Origin: Gemmatimonadota bacterium | GTDB taxonomy: Bacteria; Gemmatimonadota; Gemmatimonadetes; Longimicrobiales; Gaopeijiaceae | Length of the DNA: 50,597 bases | Assembly (NCBI GenBank): GCA_028874905.1 | Contig: JAPPGZ010000010.1 | Location: forward strand, 1 to 50,597 | Direction: 5' to 3' | Part shown: piece by piece, positions 33,678-42,982 of the stretch | Layout of the letters: every line of letters starts with the position of its first letter | Position numbering within the stretch: the stretch's first letter is position 1 | The notes under the pieces: model-generated | The model's input: the letters and a program-made list of their open reading frames with translations, nothing else | The model's database searches: none | Told to the model about the DNA's origin: nothing | Made by a program: the position numbers and the translations under genes

Positions 33678-36557
33678 TCACGAGCCGACCTCCTGCGTCT
33701 CGTACTGTTCTACCGGGGGGCACGAGCAGACCAGGTTGCGGTCCCCCCACGCATTGTTCACACGCCCCACATGCGGCCAGAACTTGTGCTCCGACAGCCA
33801 GGGAGCCGGAAAGGCGGCTTGGGTGCGCGTGTATGCATGATTCCATTCATCGGCGGTGACGGTCCTGACCGTATGCGGCGCGTTCTTCAGCGCGTTGTCG
33901 AGGCGGTCCTGCAGTCCCATTTCGACCTGCTGGATCTCGGCGCGGATCGATATCAGGGCCTGGCAGAAACGGTCCAGTTCCGCCCTGGATTCGCTCTCCG
34001 TGGGCTCGATCATGATCGTGCCGGGCACCGGAAACGCCATCGTGGGCGCGTGGAAACCGTAGTCCATGAGGCGTTTTGCGACGTCCTCCTCCGAGATTCC
34101 CGTGGCCTTCTTCAGCGGCCGCAGATCCACGATGAACTCGTGGGCCACGCGCCCACTCCCGCTTCCCCACCAATAGAGGATGTCGAAGTGGTCCTCCAGC
34201 CGCATCGCCATGTAGTTGGCATTGAGAATCGCGGTTCTCGTGGCCTCCGTGACCCCGTCGCGGCCAAGCAGCGCAATGTAGGCCCACGAGATGAGCAGGA
34301 TGCTCGCGCTTCCCCAGGGTGCCGCGGCCACCGGTCCGATCGCCCGGTCGCCTCCGACGGGCACGACGGGGTGGCCGGGCAGGTACGGGGCGAGTTCCTC
34401 GGTAGCGCATATCGGGCCCATTCCCGGGCCGCCGCCGCCGTGCGGGATCGCGAAGGTCTTGTGCAGATTGATGTGGATCACGTCCGCGCCGTAGTCCCCG
34501 GGGCGGCAAAGCCCCACCTGTGCGTTCAAGTTGGCGCCGTCCAGGTAGACGTACCCGCCGTGGCTGTGAACGATGTCGCAGATGGTCCGGATCTCCTCCT
34601 CGAAGACCCCGTGCGTTGACGGATACGTGACCATGACAGCCGCCAGGCGGGCCGAGTGACGGGCGGCCTTTGCCGCCAGATCCTCCACGTCGACGTTGCC
34701 GCGTTCGTCGCAGCGCACGACGACGACCTTCATGCCCGCCAGCACCGCGCTGGCCGGGTTGGTTCCGTGGGCCGACGAGGGGATCAGGCAGATGTCCCGG
34801 TCCTGCCCCAGGTCGCGATGACGCGCGCTGATCACCAGCAGGCCCGTATACTCTCCCTGAGCGCCGGAATTCGGTTGCAGCGATACCGCGGGCAACCCGC
34901 TGATCTCCGCGAGCCACTCCTGCAGATCCGAAACGATGCGGTCGTAGCCACGGGCCTGGTCGAGGGGCGCAAAGGGGTGCAATGCCCCGAATTCGCGCCA
35001 CGTCACCGGGGTCATCTGCGTCGTGGCATTCAGCTTCATCGTGCACGAACCCAGCGGGATCATGCTCGTGTTGAGCGAAAGATCCCGTGACTCCAGCCGG
35101 TGCATGTAGCGCAGCATCTCCGTCTCGGAGTGGTAGGAGTTGAACACGGGATGGGTCAGGAACGGACTGGAGCGCCGGAGTGCTGTCGGGTACGGATCCG
35201 GATCGAAGGAAGCCGCCAGCTCGGTCGAAGAGCCGCCGGCCCCGAAGACGGTGAGAAGGTCATCCAGGTCCGCGGGTGTCACGGTCTCGTCCAGTGCAAC
35301 CCCGATCGTGCCGTCGCCGAAGTCCCTGAGATTGATGCGCGCCTGGCGCGCGGCGGCGAGCACTGCCTCGGATCCGGCGGAAGGCCTGACGCGCAGCGTG
35401 TCGAAGTAGAGTTCGTGGACGATCTCGTTGCCGGCCGCCTCCAACCCCCGCGCCAGCGTTGCGGCCTGCTTGCGTATCCGGACCGCCATCGCGCGGATCC
35501 CGTCCGGCCCGTGGTACGCGGCATACATCCCGGCCATGACCGCGAGCAGAACCTGCGCGGTGCAGATGTTCGAGGTGGCCCTTTCCCGCCGAATGTGTTG
35601 TTCCCGGGTCTGAAGCGCCATCCTGAGGGCGGGGTCCCCGTGGGCGTCGACGGCCACTCCGATGATGCGTCCGGGAAGCTTCCGCTTGAATCGCTCCCGG
35701 GACGCGATGTACGCCGCGTGGGGGCCACCATAGCCCATAGGCACGCCGAACCGCTGGCTGTTTCCGACGGCCACGTCCGCCCCGAACTCGGCAGGCGGGG
35801 TAATGAGTGCGAGCGACAGGAGATCGGCGGCCACGACGACGCTGGCTCCCGCTTCGTGAGCCTCCTGGCACACGGCGCGGTAATCGTGCACGCCCCCGTC
35901 GGTGGCCGGGTACTGTACGAGCACGCCGAACACCGACTCGTCAAAGACGAAATCCTGGAAAGGACCCACTCGAACCTCTATCCCGAGCGGCTCCGCGCGT
36001 GTTCTCACGACGCCGATGGTCTGGGGGTGGCAGTCCTCGCCCACGAGAAAAACGGTTTTGCGGCGCCTCCTGTCCTGACCGTAGAGCATGAACATCGCCT
36101 CGGCAGCGGCGGTGGCCTCGTCGAGCAGGGATGCGTTGGCGATTTCCATTCCCGTAAGGTCCATGATCGCCGTCTGGAAGTTGAGCAGGGCTTCAAGCCG
36201 GCCCTGGGCGATCTCGGCCTGGTACGGCGTGTACTGCGTATACCAGCCGGGATTCTCCAGTATGTTGCGCTGAATGACGCCCGGTGTGATCGTGCCGGAG
36301 TACCCCATTCCCAGGTAACTCCGCCATACCTCGTTACGGGAAGCAATGTCGCGCAGACGGGCCAGCAGTTCCGCCTCCGGCAGGCCTTCGGGGATTCGTA
36401 GCGGGCCCCGGAACCGGATCGCGGGGGGCACCGTCTCCTGCATCAATTGATCCAGGCTGTCACATCCCACCATCTCCAGCATCTCCCGGACATCGTCGGC
36501 GCTCGGGCCCAGGTGGCGGGCAGGGAAATCGGGTCGGTGTCTGATTGATTGTGGCAT
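33678..36557 (-). CDS. gcvP: Glycine dehydrogenase (decarboxylating), P-protein
   Basis: PLP enzyme that decarboxylates glycine and passes the aminomethyl group to the lipoyl arm of GcvH. The 959-residue protein is the full-length single-chain form: N-terminal half ([55 protein letters not shown]) and C-terminal half with the PLP lysine (Lys700, in [21 protein letters not shown]). Some bacteria split this into two chains; here it is fused. The ATG at 36557 is preferred to a TTG nine bases upstream; neither has a strong ribosome site, so it may depend on coupling to gcvH 27 bases upstream. gcvT is not in the window. Confidence 0.97.
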   Translation of the reverse strand: MPQSIRHRPDFPARHLGPSADDVREMLEMVGCDSLDQLMQETVPPAIRFRGPLRIPEGLPEAELLARLRDIASRNEVWRSYLGMGYSGTITPGVIQRNILENPGWYTQYTPYQAEIAQGRLEALLNFQTAIMDLTGMEIANASLLDEATAAAEAMFMLYGQDRRRRKTVFLVGEDCHPQTIGVVRTRAEPLGIEVRVGPFQDFVFDESVFGVLVQYPATDGGVHDYRAVCQEAHEAGASVVVAADLLSLALITPPAEFGADVAVGNSQRFGVPMGYGGPHAAYIASRERFKRKLPGRIIGVAVDAHGDPALRMALQTREQHIRRERATSNICTAQVLLAVMAGMYAAYHGPDGIRAMAVRIRKQAATLARGLEAAGNEIVHELYFDTLRVRPSAGSEAVLAAARQARINLRDFGDGTIGVALDETVTPADLDDLLTVFGAGGSSTELAASFDPDPYPTALRRSSPFLTHPVFNSYHSETEMLRYMHRLESRDLSLNTSMIPLGSCTMKLNATTQMTPVTWREFGALHPFAPLDQARGYDRIVSDLQEWLAEISGLPAVSLQPNSGAQGEYTGLLVISARHRDLGQDRDICLIPSSAHGTNPASAVLAGMKVVVVRCDERGNVDVEDLAAKAARHSARLAAVMVTYPSTHGVFEEEIRTICDIVHSHGGYVYLDGANLNAQVGLCRPGDYGADVIHINLHKTFAIPHGGGGPGMGPICATEELAPYLPGHPVVPVGGDRAIGPVAAAPWGSASILLISWAYIALLGRDGVTEATRTAILNANYMAMRLEDHFDILYWWGSGSGRVAHEFIVDLRPLKKATGISEEDVAKRLMDYGFHAPTMAFPVPGTIMIEPTESESRAELDRFCQALISIRAEIQQVEMGLQDRLDNALKNAPHTVRTVTADEWNHAYTRTQAAFPAPWLSEHKFWPHVGRVNNAWGDRNLVCSCPPVEQYETQEVGS

Positions 36558-36584
36558 CAGGGGCAATTGTGGCCGTATGACGGG

Positions 36585-36974
36585 CTATTGGCCGATGTGT
36601 GCTCCATAGCTCGCGGCGTCCATCAGGGTTTCTACCTCGTGGGGGTCTTCGAGACGAAGCTGGATCATCCACCCCTCCCCATAGGGATCGCTGTTGACCA
36701 GCTCGGGATCGTCGTCCAGCGCGGCATTGACGTCCACGACCTCACCTGCGACCGGACAGTACAGGTCGCTCACGGCCTTCACGGCCTCGATGGTGCCGAA
36801 GACGTCCATCGGGGCAAAGGAATCGCCGGGCTCGGGCAACTCCACGTACACCACATCCCCGAGCTCCCCCTGGGCATAGTCGGTAATCCCGACGTAGTAG
36901 ATGTCGGACTCGTCAGATTCTCTCAGATACTCGTGTTCGCTCGTGTACCTGAGTCCTTCGGGGATCAAGGACAT
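36585..36974 (-). CDS. gcvH: Glycine cleavage system H protein
   Basis: Lipoyl carrier protein that shuttles the aminomethyl group between P, T and L proteins. The 129-residue length is typical. Seen: IPEGLRYTSEHEYL at the start, GITDYAQGELGDVVYVELPEPGD, and the lipoylated Lys66 in GTIEAVKAVSDLYCPVAGEV, then NDDPELVN-like ALDDDPELVNSDPYGEGW. The ATG at 36974 is chosen by homology; GGCGAGA lies about 7 bases upstream. It leads the leftward cluster gcvH-gcvP-UlaG-like hydrolase-lipoyl transferase. Upstream lies a hairpin and a T run that could attenuate transcription; no glycine riboswitch motif is recognisable. Confidence 0.97.
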   Translation of the reverse strand: MSLIPEGLRYTSEHEYLRESDESDIYYVGITDYAQGELGDVVYVELPEPGDSFAPMDVFGTIEAVKAVSDLYCPVAGEVVDVNAALDDDPELVNSDPYGEGWMIQLRLEDPHEVETLMDAASYGAHIGQ

Positions 36975-37021
36975 GGTGGTCTCGCCTGAGGTTCGGGATG
37001 TCTCGGGTCTGAAAGCGACAG

Positions 37022-37060
37022 AAAAAAAGCCGCGCGACGGAGGGGCGTCAAGCCGCCCCT
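37022..37060 (-). promoter_or_regulatory. Hairpin and T run upstream of gcvH
   Basis: Read toward gcvH there is a perfect 7-bp stem (AGGGGCG, six-base loop, CGCCCCT; 37060-37041), then 12 GC-rich bases, then seven T (37028-37022), 47 bases before the gcvH start. It resembles a leaky terminator or attenuator, but the stem does not abut the T run, and it could also serve the opposite strand. Confidence 0.35.
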
Positions 37061-37164
37061 GCGAATCCACTGCGGAACTTGAGTGCGTAGGTTAGATTAT
37101 CACCCCTTGGAAAACACGCTCGGCACAGGCGTCAGGTCACGGTTGGCCCGCCTCAGGAGGGATC

Positions 37165-38328
37165 ATGACGACGATGGTCCATGCGCCGCCGCTTACGGTT
37201 CTCGGCGACGATGAGGCCATGTTCCGCGAGGCGGTGCGCGACTTCGCCGAGTCGGAACTCGCGCCGCGCGTACCGCGGATGGACGCCGCGCAACAGATGG
37301 ATTCCGAACTCATTTCGATGCTGTTTGAACTCGGCTTCATGGGCATCGAGATCCCGGAGCACTACGGCGGCATCGGCAGCACGTTCTTTACGGCAACGAT
37401 CGTGGTCGAAGAGCTCTCGCGCGTGGATCCGTCGGTGGGCGTCCTGGTCGACGTGCAGAACACGCTCGTCAACAACGCCCTGCTGAAGTGGGGCAATGAG
37501 GAGCAGTTGAGCCGCTACCTCCCGAAACTCGCCACGGGCACGGTTGGCGCGTACGCCCTCTCCGAGGCCGGAAGCGGCTCGGACGCATTCGCCCTGGACC
37601 TGCGGGCCATCCGGGACGGAGACGACTGGGTACTCAATGGCCGCAAGATGTGGATCACGAATGGGGCCGAGGCCGGCCTGTTCATCGTCTTCGGCAACGT
37701 GCAGCCCGAGCTCGGCTACAAGGGCATCACCGCTTTTATGGTCGAGCGGGGGATGCCCGGCTTCGCGGTGGGGAAGAAGGAGGACAAGCTCGGAATTCGC
37801 GCCTCCTCCACCACGGAGCTCGTGCTCGACGACGTGCCCGTGCCCGCTGAAAACGTGCTGGGAGATCCAGGCCGGGGCTACAAGGTCGCGATAGAGACCC
37901 TCAACGAGGGCCGGATCGGGATCGGCGCACAGATGGTGGGCCTGGCTCAGGGCGCCTTCGACCACACGCTCGGGTACGTGCAGGAGCGTGAGCAGTTCGG
38001 CCGTCCCGTCGCCGACTTCCAGGGCGTCCAGTTCCAGTTGGCGGAAATGGCCACCGACATAGAAGCGTCACGCCTGATGGTCTACAATGCGGCCCGCCTG
38101 AAAGACCAGGGCGCCCGGTTCCTTCGCGAAGGCGCTATGGCCAAGATGTTCGCGTCTAGGACCGCGCAGGCGGTATCTTCCCGCTGCATCGATCTTCACG
38201 GCGGCTACGGGTTCACTCGGGAGTATCCCGTGGAGAAGCTCTACCGCGACTCGAAGATCGGCACGATCTACGAGGGAACCGACAACATGCAGCTGCAGAC
38301 CATCGCAAAGGACCTGTTGCGTGGCTAG
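37165..38328 (+). CDS. Acyl-CoA dehydrogenase (short/branched-chain type)
   Basis: FAD enzyme that introduces the alpha-beta double bond into acyl-CoA and passes electrons to ETF. The 387-residue protein has all three domains: N-terminal helices (GFMGIEIPEHYGGIG), the middle beta domain (YALSEAGSGSDAFAL, WITNGAEAGLFIVF) and C-terminal helices (REQFGRPVADFQGVQFQLAEM, DLHGGYGFTREYPVEKLYRD). The catalytic Glu370 is in IYEGTDNMQLQ. The position of the base and overall sequence resemble the 2-methyl branched-chain group, which would fit isoleucine or valine breakdown, but the chain length cannot be fixed. AGGAGG stands 4 bases before the ATG. First gene of a rightward run that continues with tatA 18 bases later. 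Confidence 0.94.
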   Translation: MTTMVHAPPLTVLGDDEAMFREAVRDFAESELAPRVPRMDAAQQMDSELISMLFELGFMGIEIPEHYGGIGSTFFTATIVVEELSRVDPSVGVLVDVQNTLVNNALLKWGNEEQLSRYLPKLATGTVGAYALSEAGSGSDAFALDLRAIRDGDDWVLNGRKMWITNGAEAGLFIVFGNVQPELGYKGITAFMVERGMPGFAVGKKEDKLGIRASSTTELVLDDVPVPAENVLGDPGRGYKVAIETLNEGRIGIGAQMVGLAQGAFDHTLGYVQEREQFGRPVADFQGVQFQLAEMATDIEASRLMVYNAARLKDQGARFLREGAMAKMFASRTAQAVSSRCIDLHGGYGFTREYPVEKLYRDSKIGTIYEGTDNMQLQTIAKDLLRG

Positions 38329-38346
38329 CTTGCCGAAGGAGGAGTC

Positions 38347-38526
38347 GTGCCTCAAATAGGCTTGGCGGAAATCCTGTTCCTTCTGGGGGTCCTGGCACTC
38401 ATTTTCGGCGCCAAGCGCATCCCCCAGATCGCACGCGGCCTCGGCTCCGGCATCCGCAACTTCAAGGGGGCGCTCCAGGCCGGCAAGAAGGCCGACTCCC
38501 AGGACATCGACGACCGGGACGCCTAG
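38347..38526 (+). CDS. tatA: Twin-arginine translocase subunit TatA/TatE
   Basis: A 59-residue protein, short enough to be overlooked. It starts at GTG 38347 with AGGAGG 4 bases upstream. The sequence has one membrane helix (L-A-E-I-L-F-L-L-G-V-L-A-L-I-F), then the hinge FGAKRIPQIARGLGSGIRNFK, the family hallmark (usually FGxxKLPxxxxxxGxxxxxFK), and a short acidic tail. TatA forms the protein-conducting element for folded, twin-arginine-tagged substrates. No tatB or tatC is adjacent. A Tat substrate, ActB of the respiratory complex, is encoded 10 kb away. Six bases separate it from the MFS gene. Confidence 0.93.
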   Translation: MPQIGLAEILFLLGVLALIFGAKRIPQIARGLGSGIRNFKGALQAGKKADSQDIDDRDA

Positions 38527-38532
38527 CAGCCG

Positions 38533-39711
38533 GTGGCACAACCCCGCGGCCGTCTGGGCCTGCTCTTCCTGGCGGTGCTGGTCGATCTCGTCGGCTTCGG
38601 CATCGTCTTGCCGCTCCTCCCCTTCTACGCCAGGGATCTGGGTGCCGGTGGCCTTCAGGTCGGCCTTCTGGTCACGGTGTACTCGGCGGTCCAACTGGTC
38701 ATGGCCCCCCTGTGGGGACGGATTTCCGACCGCTTCGGACGTCGTCGCGTCCTCATTCTCGGCCTGTTGGGAAGCGCGGCCGCCTACGTCATCTTCGCCC
38801 GCGCCGATTCCCTGGCACTCCTGTTCCTGTCACGAATCGTCGGTGGGATCGGCGGCTCCACCATCCCCGTAGCCCAAGCCTACATCGCCGACGTGACTCC
38901 GCCGACGCGCCGGGCCGGCAACATGGGCCTGATCGGTGCCGCCTTCGGCCTCGGGTTCGTGATCGGTCCCGCGCTGGGAGGCATTCTGGCCGGTGTCTCT
39001 CCGGGCTCGCCCTCCGCACCGGGCTACGTGGCAGCCGGACTCTGCTTCGCCAATGCGCTGGTGGCCGCACTCTGGCTTCCCGAGTCCAGGCGATCCAGGC
39101 AACGCGCGACATCGAGGTTCAATCTTGGTGCGGCCCTCACCGAAGTGCGGGGATCCAGGCAGGTCAAGATCATCCTCGCGGGCTACCTGTTCATCACGAT
39201 GGCCTTCTCCACCCTGCAGCCCACGCTGTCACTGCTGGCATCCGAGCGGTTCGCCCTCGGAGCGCGCCAGGCGGGGTATCTTTTCGCCATGCTGGGCCTG
39301 GTATCGGCCGTCTACCAGGGGGGCGTTGTGCGCGCACTCGTTCCGAGGATGGGCGAACGCCGGCTCTTCCGATACAGCGCAGTGCCCTTCGCGGCCGGCC
39401 TGCTCGTGATCGGCCTGGCGACGGACCTCCGGCTGCTGCTCGCGGGCCTGGTTGTGCTGGGCATCGGCTACGGCGGTGCCGTGCCGGCGGTGCTGGGTCT
39501 TCTGTCACGGGCTGCGAGCTCCGACCGCCAGGGAGGTGTTCTCGGCGTCGGTCAGAGCGTTGGATCGTTCGCACGGGTGCTGGGCCCTTCGATGGCCGGC
39601 GCCCTCTTCGACGTCAGGCTCGCCTTCCCCTACCTGGCCGGTGCACTCCTCATCCTGCTGGCGCTGCTCGTGTCCCGCGGCATCGCGCAACCCGAAGGAG
39701 CGACCCGGTGA
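38533..39711 (+). CDS. MFS transporter (TetA-like DHA1 group)
   Basis: A 392-residue inner-membrane proton-driven exporter with 12 predicted helices. Features: LVDLVGFGIVLPLLPFY in the first helix, motif A GRISDRFGRRRVL after helix 2, and GLIGAAFGLGFVIGPALGGILAG (motif C, typical of antiporters) in helix 5. It resembles tetracycline- and multidrug-type exporters; the substrate cannot be told. The GTG at 38533 follows the tatA stop by 6 bases with a weak ribosome site, and its stop overlaps the next start as GTGA. No linked regulator is visible, so it may be constitutive rather than inducible. Confidence 0.9.
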   Translation: MAQPRGRLGLLFLAVLVDLVGFGIVLPLLPFYARDLGAGGLQVGLLVTVYSAVQLVMAPLWGRISDRFGRRRVLILGLLGSAAAYVIFARADSLALLFLSRIVGGIGGSTIPVAQAYIADVTPPTRRAGNMGLIGAAFGLGFVIGPALGGILAGVSPGSPSAPGYVAAGLCFANALVAALWLPESRRSRQRATSRFNLGAALTEVRGSRQVKIILAGYLFITMAFSTLQPTLSLLASERFALGARQAGYLFAMLGLVSAVYQGGVVRALVPRMGERRLFRYSAVPFAAGLLVIGLATDLRLLLAGLVVLGIGYGGAVPAVLGLLSRAASSDRQGGVLGVGQSVGSFARVLGPSMAGALFDVRLAFPYLAGALLILLALLVSRGIAQPEGATR

Positions 39712-40454
39712 ACCTGACCGTCGTCCTCCACGAGCCTCAGGACCTGGTCAACATCGCTGCGGCGGTGCGCGCCATGGCCAATATGGGCCTCGCCCGCCTC
39801 GCCGTCGTGAGTCCGCGCGAGTTCGACGCATGGCGGATCACCGGAATCGCCCACCGCACCGACCACATCGTCGACGCCGTAACCCGGGCGGACTCGCTGG
39901 ATGAAGCGCTGGCCGGCGCCACGTTCGTGGTTGGCACGTCGGCGCGCGCACGCACCGCCCAGCGCAACTACTCGAGGCCGCGGGAGCTCGCACCGCGTAT
40001 CCTCGAGCACGCACGCAAAGGGGCCGTGGCGATCGTCTTCGGCCGTGAGGACCGCGGCCTCTCGAATGACGCCCTCGACCGCTGCCACGAGGTGATGGTC
40101 ATCCCGACCACACCGGAGTATTCCTCGCTAAACCTGGGGCAGGCGGTGCTGTTGGTGGCCTACGAGCTGTTCCTGGCCGGGGTCGGCGAGACCGGGTCCC
40201 TGCCGGTGGGCAAACGCTCCCTCGGACCCGCCACCGCAGAGGAACTGGAGGAGATGTACGCGGCGCTCGAAGCAGGGCTGGAGCGCGTCGACTTCTTCAA
40301 GGCCCGCAAGGCCGAAAGCGTCATGCGCACCCTCCGCACGGCATTGGGCAGGACGACGCTGGACGCGCACGAAGCGCGGCTCCTCGCCTCCATCGGCCAC
40401 CAGGTGCGCAATCGGTTCGATCGAATCACACGGAAAGGGAGTTCACCATCATGA
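39708..40454 (+). CDS. SpoU/TrmJ-type RNA 2'-O-methyltransferase
   Basis: A 248-residue SPOUT-class (trefoil knot) methyltransferase using S-adenosylmethionine. Seen: motif 1 NIAAAVRAMANMGL (Asn and Arg of the ribose site), motif 2 AIVFGREDRGLSNDALDRC, and motif 3 VMVIPTTPEYSSLNLGQAVLLVAYEL. This set and the C-terminal extension match TrmJ, which modifies position 32 of tRNA, more than 23S rRNA enzymes. The GTG at 39708 overlaps the MFS stop as GTGA, with AGGAG 7 bases upstream; its stop overlaps the next ATG as ATGA. The chain of overlaps makes this a tight operon though the functions look unrelated. Confidence 0.9.
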   Translation: MNLTVVLHEPQDLVNIAAAVRAMANMGLARLAVVSPREFDAWRITGIAHRTDHIVDAVTRADSLDEALAGATFVVGTSARARTAQRNYSRPRELAPRILEHARKGAVAIVFGREDRGLSNDALDRCHEVMVIPTTPEYSSLNLGQAVLLVAYELFLAGVGETGSLPVGKRSLGPATAEELEEMYAALEAGLERVDFFKARKAESVMRTLRTALGRTTLDAHEARLLASIGHQVRNRFDRITRKGSSPS

Positions 40455-41683
40455 CTCGTCAGCCCGGCGGTCCCCTCACCCTCTTGATTGCAAGCGCCTT
40501 CGCAACCTGCCTCATCGTCACCGCCTGCGCATCCGAGGACCGCGCAACACCGGCCAGCTCCACCCAGCCCACATGGCCCGGCGACGAGTGGCCCGTCTCC
40601 ACTCCCGCCGCCGAGGGCGTCGACCCAGCCGCCATCGACGCACTGGTGTCCGATATCGACGCGGGGCGCTACGGCCTCATCGACCACTTCCTCCTCATCC
40701 GCAACGGCCGCGTCATCGCCGACCATCACTGGGACCACCACGACACCTACGTACAGCTTCTCGCGGCGCAGGAAGACACTGTCGAGCACCAGTACAACTA
40801 CGACCATCCCGCGTGGCATCCGTTCTACCGGAACACACGCCTCCACAGCCTCCAGTCCGTCACCAAGAGCGTGATGTCCGTTGCATTCGGGATCGCGGTC
40901 GATGCCGGGGACATCCCGCCGGTAGGGGCGGAAGCGTGGACGTATTTCACTGGATATGGCGTGGATCCGTCGGAGCCCGGTCGCGCCGACGCATCGCTCG
41001 AGGACTTCCTGACCATGCGCAGCGGCATCACGTGGGCTTCCCCGGGGCAGACCTACGACGCAACGCATCCCACTACCGTCATGGAACTGAGCGACGCCTG
41101 GATCGACTACGTGGTCAGCCGTCCCGTCGGGAACGAGCCGGGCACCCGCTTCGACTACAACGACGGCGTGAGCGTCATGCTGGGCAAGGTCGTGCGCGAA
41201 GCGACCGGCCTGAGAATCGACGAGTGGGCCGAGGAGCGTCTCTTCGAGCCGATCGGCATCGACGAATACTATTGGAAGACGACCCCGGGAGGAGAGGTGG
41301 ACTCGGAGGGCGGCCTCTATCTAACGGCACACGACCTCGCGCGGGTCGGCTACCTGATGCTTCGACAGGGCGAATGGGATGGTCGCCAGGTGGTCTCGGC
41401 GGACTGGGTGCGCGTGTCCACCTCGGCCGTCGTACCCGACGTCAATCCGGCCAATGACCGCGCCGACAGCGGATACGGCTACCAGTGGTGGGTGCCCGTC
41501 CACGAAGACGGCGAGACGCGCATCTTCGCGGCCAACGGATACGGCGGCCAGTTCCTGCACGTAGTCCCCGAGCACGACCTGATCTCCGTGTTCAACGGCT
41601 GGACGCTGCACGAGCGCCCCGAGTTCTCCAGCTGGCTGGCCATGCAGGACCGGATTCTGCCGGCGGTGATGCGGGACGACTAG
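40451..41683 (+). CDS. Serine hydrolase lipoprotein (beta-lactamase class C fold)
   Basis: A 410-residue penicillin-binding-protein-like hydrolase. The signal peptide ends in LIVTAC (Cys26), so it is a lipoprotein. Catalytic S-V-T-K (Ser136, Lys139) and the second motif Y-N-D (236-238) are present; the third, NGYGGQFLHV, takes the place of the usual K-T-G/H-G-G. A proline-and-histidine-rich stretch (HDTYVQLL...HPAWHPFY) precedes the Ser. Members include esterases, D-amino peptidases and beta-lactamase-like proteins, and no specific activity can be named. ATGA overlap with the methyltransferase gene. It converges on actF with a 4-base overlap. Confidence 0.88.
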   Translation: MTRQPGGPLTLLIASAFATCLIVTACASEDRATPASSTQPTWPGDEWPVSTPAAEGVDPAAIDALVSDIDAGRYGLIDHFLLIRNGRVIADHHWDHHDTYVQLLAAQEDTVEHQYNYDHPAWHPFYRNTRLHSLQSVTKSVMSVAFGIAVDAGDIPPVGAEAWTYFTGYGVDPSEPGRADASLEDFLTMRSGITWASPGQTYDATHPTTVMELSDAWIDYVVSRPVGNEPGTRFDYNDGVSVMLGKVVREATGLRIDEWAEERLFEPIGIDEYYWKTTPGGEVDSEGGLYLTAHDLARVGYLMLRQGEWDGRQVVSADWVRVSTSAVVPDVNPANDRADSGYGYQWWVPVHEDGETRIFAANGYGGQFLHVVPEHDLISVFNGWTLHERPEFSSWLAMQDRILPAVMRDD

Positions 41684-42978
41684 CCCTCGGCCTCAAGGGG
41701 CTCCGGATCCGTTTCCGGCTGCCACATCTGCACCGCCGGGAAGGTGGCCAGGAACCAGCGCACCGCCATCAGGAACAAGCCCAGGAACATGAGGCCGATC
41801 AGCGGTGTGGCCACAGAGAACACCGGGTCGCCCTCGTGGTGCAGCGAGGGGAAGATCAGCATGTAGTGCCAAAGCCACAGCCCCGCCAGCACCACCGTGG
41901 CAAAGGTCTGCAGGATGATCGGGGTCTTCTTCGGCCGCGCCCCGATCAGTCCCGCGAAAGGTGCCACGAAGCACAGCACTATAACTGTGGCCGAGAGACC
42001 GCCCCACGGGTCTCCCGCCCGCGTGTTGATCCACGCCTGCTCCCACTGGAGCTTGCCGTACCAGATCACGATGTACTGCGAGAAGAACAGGTAGGTCCAG
42101 AAAACCGCGAAGGCGAAGGTCAGCTTCCCGAGGTCCCACAACGCCGACGTGCCCACATGCTCTCCGAAGACCGCGTCGCGTCGCCTGAGCAGCACGGCCG
42201 CAACGGCCGTGGCCGCAAATCCGCCCCAAAGCGCGCCCATGAAGAACCAGCCGCCGAAGAGCGTCGAGAACCAGTGCGGCTCGAGCGACATCGCCCAGTC
42301 GAATGCCAGCACCGTCATCACGGTCACGTAGACGAGCACGAGCACCGGGGCCATGGTGGTCATGACCTGATAGCTGCGCGCTTCCTCGGCGGCCAGGCCC
42401 CTCCAGCCCCTCGTGAACCGCGCGTGCCACCATGAACGCGTGCGCGAATCGTGCCCCGGCGGAGTTCGAGCCGCGCCGACCCGCCCGAGATCCGGTCTGA
42501 GGGCCAGGTACACAAACCCGCACGCCATCGTGAACAGCGCCAGTACGCCGACCAGATTCCTGCTGACCAGGAAGGGCACGTTAAGGTAGGCCGCCTTCTT
42601 CTGGACGATCGCGTCGTCGGCCATCATCTCGATCCACGGGAAGTAGTCTTCCCGCAGGTTCAGCAGCATGGGGATGAAGAGCACGAACGCGATGGGCAGG
42701 TAGGCGGCGAACGAGTGGTGGACCCGGCGCACGGACCAGTTCCACTTCGCCTTCACGATCCAGGTGACGGCAGCGACGATCACCCCGCCCATCGCAATGG
42801 ACGCGAAGTAGTTCCAGTTGACGACGTAGGACTGCCAGGCCAGCGACGAATCGCGCGAAAGGGTCACGAAGAACGACACGATGCCGACGAAAACCATCAG
42901 CCGCACGATCATGGTGGCCGTGGTGCCGCGCTCCAGGTAGCGGAGGGGGACCTCCGACGGAATCGAATGGTGAGCCAT
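41680..42978 (-). CDS. actF: Alternative complex III subunit ActF
   Basis: Quinol:electron acceptor oxidoreductase membrane subunit F, 432 residues. About ten transmembrane helices are visible. It begins MAHHSIPSEVPLRYLERGTT and contains VNWNYFASIAMGGVI, HHSFAAYLPIAF, DWAMSLEPHWFSTLFGGWFFMG and KLTFAFAVFWTYLFFSQY, which are typical of ActF and the related ActC/NrfD group. Subunit F lies beside C in the membrane and contributes to a proton-conducting path in known structures. It is the last gene of the leftward act operon, starting 4 bases after actE. No cytochrome oxidase genes follow; the next gene is a convergent hydrolase. Confidence 0.93.
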   Translation of the reverse strand: MAHHSIPSEVPLRYLERGTTATMIVRLMVFVGIVSFFVTLSRDSSLAWQSYVVNWNYFASIAMGGVIVAAVTWIVKAKWNWSVRRVHHSFAAYLPIAFVLFIPMLLNLREDYFPWIEMMADDAIVQKKAAYLNVPFLVSRNLVGVLALFTMACGFVYLALRPDLGRVGAARTPPGHDSRTRSWWHARFTRGWRGLAAEEARSYQVMTTMAPVLVLVYVTVMTVLAFDWAMSLEPHWFSTLFGGWFFMGALWGGFAATAVAAVLLRRRDAVFGEHVGTSALWDLGKLTFAFAVFWTYLFFSQYIVIWYGKLQWEQAWINTRAGDPWGGLSATVIVLCFVAPFAGLIGARPKKTPIILQTFATVVLAGLWLWHYMLIFPSLHHEGDPVFSVATPLIGLMFLGLFLMAVRWFLATFPAVQMWQPETDPEPLEAEG

Positions 42979-42982
42979 GGAT

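Noticed and set aside
36975..37164. Glycine riboswitch before gcvH
   Set aside because: The position is right, but neither strand shows the conserved paired aptamer motifs; only a simple hairpin with a T run is present.
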